Assembly (NCBI GenBank): GCA_037179515.1
Contig: JAXCGZ010007562.1
Coordinates: 7,501-45,000, forward strand
DNA length: 37,500 bases
DNA from: Halocaridina rubra
Taxonomy: Eukaryota; Arthropoda; Malacostraca; Decapoda; Atyidae
Direction of reading: 5' to 3'
The notes beneath the pieces are model-generated. The model worked only from the letters and a program-made list of their open reading frames with translations. It did no database searches and had not been told where the DNA came from. The translations under genes and the position numbers were made by a program. Below are positions 36,633-37,500 of this stretch, in pieces; the stretch's first letter is position 1, and every line of letters begins with the position of its first letter.

Positions 36633-37500
36633 TGAAGGCAGACGTTCCATTAGAGTTATTTACGAGAACCTGTACCGAAAACTGGGCAACATTCAGCATA
36701 CTTCGCTGTTTCTGTGTCTACCTTCCATTCATGTACAAGAATTTTCACATGAACCACTGCATCATTAGACGAAGCTGCTAGAACCAGCTTTTTGAATATT
36801 CATACATTCTGTACATTCTGAAAGAAGAAGAAGAAGAAGAAAAAGAAGAAGAAGAAGAAGAAGAAGAAGAAGAAGAAGAAGAAGAAGAAGAAGAAGAAGA
36901 AGAAGAAAGAAGAAGAAGAAGAAGTTCATTACGTGATTATTGTCTTGACACCTCTCATACAGCCCTGACCTCATATCGAACAGTTAATAGAGGCAGGTGA
37001 AGATTGTTGACAAACTATTGCAACCTACTTTTATATATATAAACACATATTTTCCGTGAATTCCCGCAAGTTGGGTTGCAAATTATGCAAAATATTATAT
37101 TTTTTTGTAAATTAGGCTGGTGACTCGTAACCCAATTTAGTAACCCTATCGTGACACTTATATACTATTTTTTCTTTTTGTAAATAAGATTTACAACGTA
37201 TAAACAAAATAAATATATGCTGTACCACACGGTACATATATATTTATTTTTTAACTATTGCGTGTTAACCCGACCGGATATTATTCTGGATTATATGCGA
37301 TACATGTTTTAAAGAATTATTTTGTGGGAAAAAAAAAATGCTAATAGCTTCGACTCACACAGACGAGTTATCAATAGTTTTTGTTTACAATTTTAGGTGA
37401 TGGTTTTCTTGCTCCCTATTAAGAAATGACTGGAACAAGAAGTTCATCAGTACAGTATACCCTCGATCCCCACCTAGTCTTTTGTTTTCTATTATCAATT
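36633..37500. other. Non-coding right end with (GAA)n
   Basis: A (GAA)n run at 36821-36924 with two imperfections; the rest is A/T-rich without coding or repeat signals I can support. Confidence 0.5.

Noticed and set aside
36765..36974. Poly-leucine/phenylalanine ORF
   Set aside because: Translation of the (GAA)n/(TTC)n microsatellite.

Overview
The window reads as nuclear DNA from an arthropod, most likely a decapod crustacean. This is inferred from dense (TA)n, (CA)n, (GA)n, (GAA)n and (ATT)n microsatellites, several LINE clades stacked on each other, a PIF/Harbinger transposon with a MADF-BESS partner gene, and intron-type splice sites. I found no convincing host protein-coding gene. Nearly everything recognisable is a mobile element or a relic of one.

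Layout. 1-412 and 3602-4427 hold copies of a 272-274 bp tandem unit carrying a tRNA-like pol III promoter; the array changes orientation and encloses a dead RTE-clade LINE (about 518-3514) with (TA)n on both sides. From about 4575 to 18409 lies one minus-strand Jockey-like LINE that was opened twice. An 8.77-kb LTR retrotransposon (5424-14193, 5-bp target duplication TGGTG) sits in its reverse-transcriptase region, and a 2.2-kb Harbinger element (16129-18355, target duplication TTA) sits in its 5' region. A second Jockey-like LINE (about 18420-21786) lies head-to-head with the first. Next come a possible hAT-type element (22483-23433), a quiet stretch, a third 5'-truncated Jockey-like copy (about 25588-27440), and a CR1-like LINE cluster: copy a plus-strand (27823-28930), then copies b (30000 to about 33990), c (34052-34880), d (34888-34951) and e (36452-36632) on the minus strand.

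The most interesting object is the LTR retrotransposon. Its single 1397-residue ORF is open, starts in a strong Kozak context and runs Gag-like region - protease - integrase - reverse transcriptase - RNase H. The enzymes look Ty3/Gypsy-type (FIDD reverse transcriptase, HHCC/GPY integrase), but integrase precedes reverse transcriptase, as in Ty1/Copia. That arrangement is known from the Gmr1-like group. The element has an 18-nt tRNA-Lys primer binding site, nearly identical LTRs of 1023 and 1024 bp, and a 1.9-kb leader holding two tandem arrays (5 x 137 bp and 4 x 81 bp) that share a core. It also appears crippled: the integrase catalytic Glu is Lys, and no capsid or zinc knuckle is visible in Gag.

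The layers can be ordered: Jockey LINE first, then Harbinger and the Gmr1-like element inserted into it independently. All LINE copies carry stops or frameshifts, and several have lost reverse-transcriptase active-site residues.
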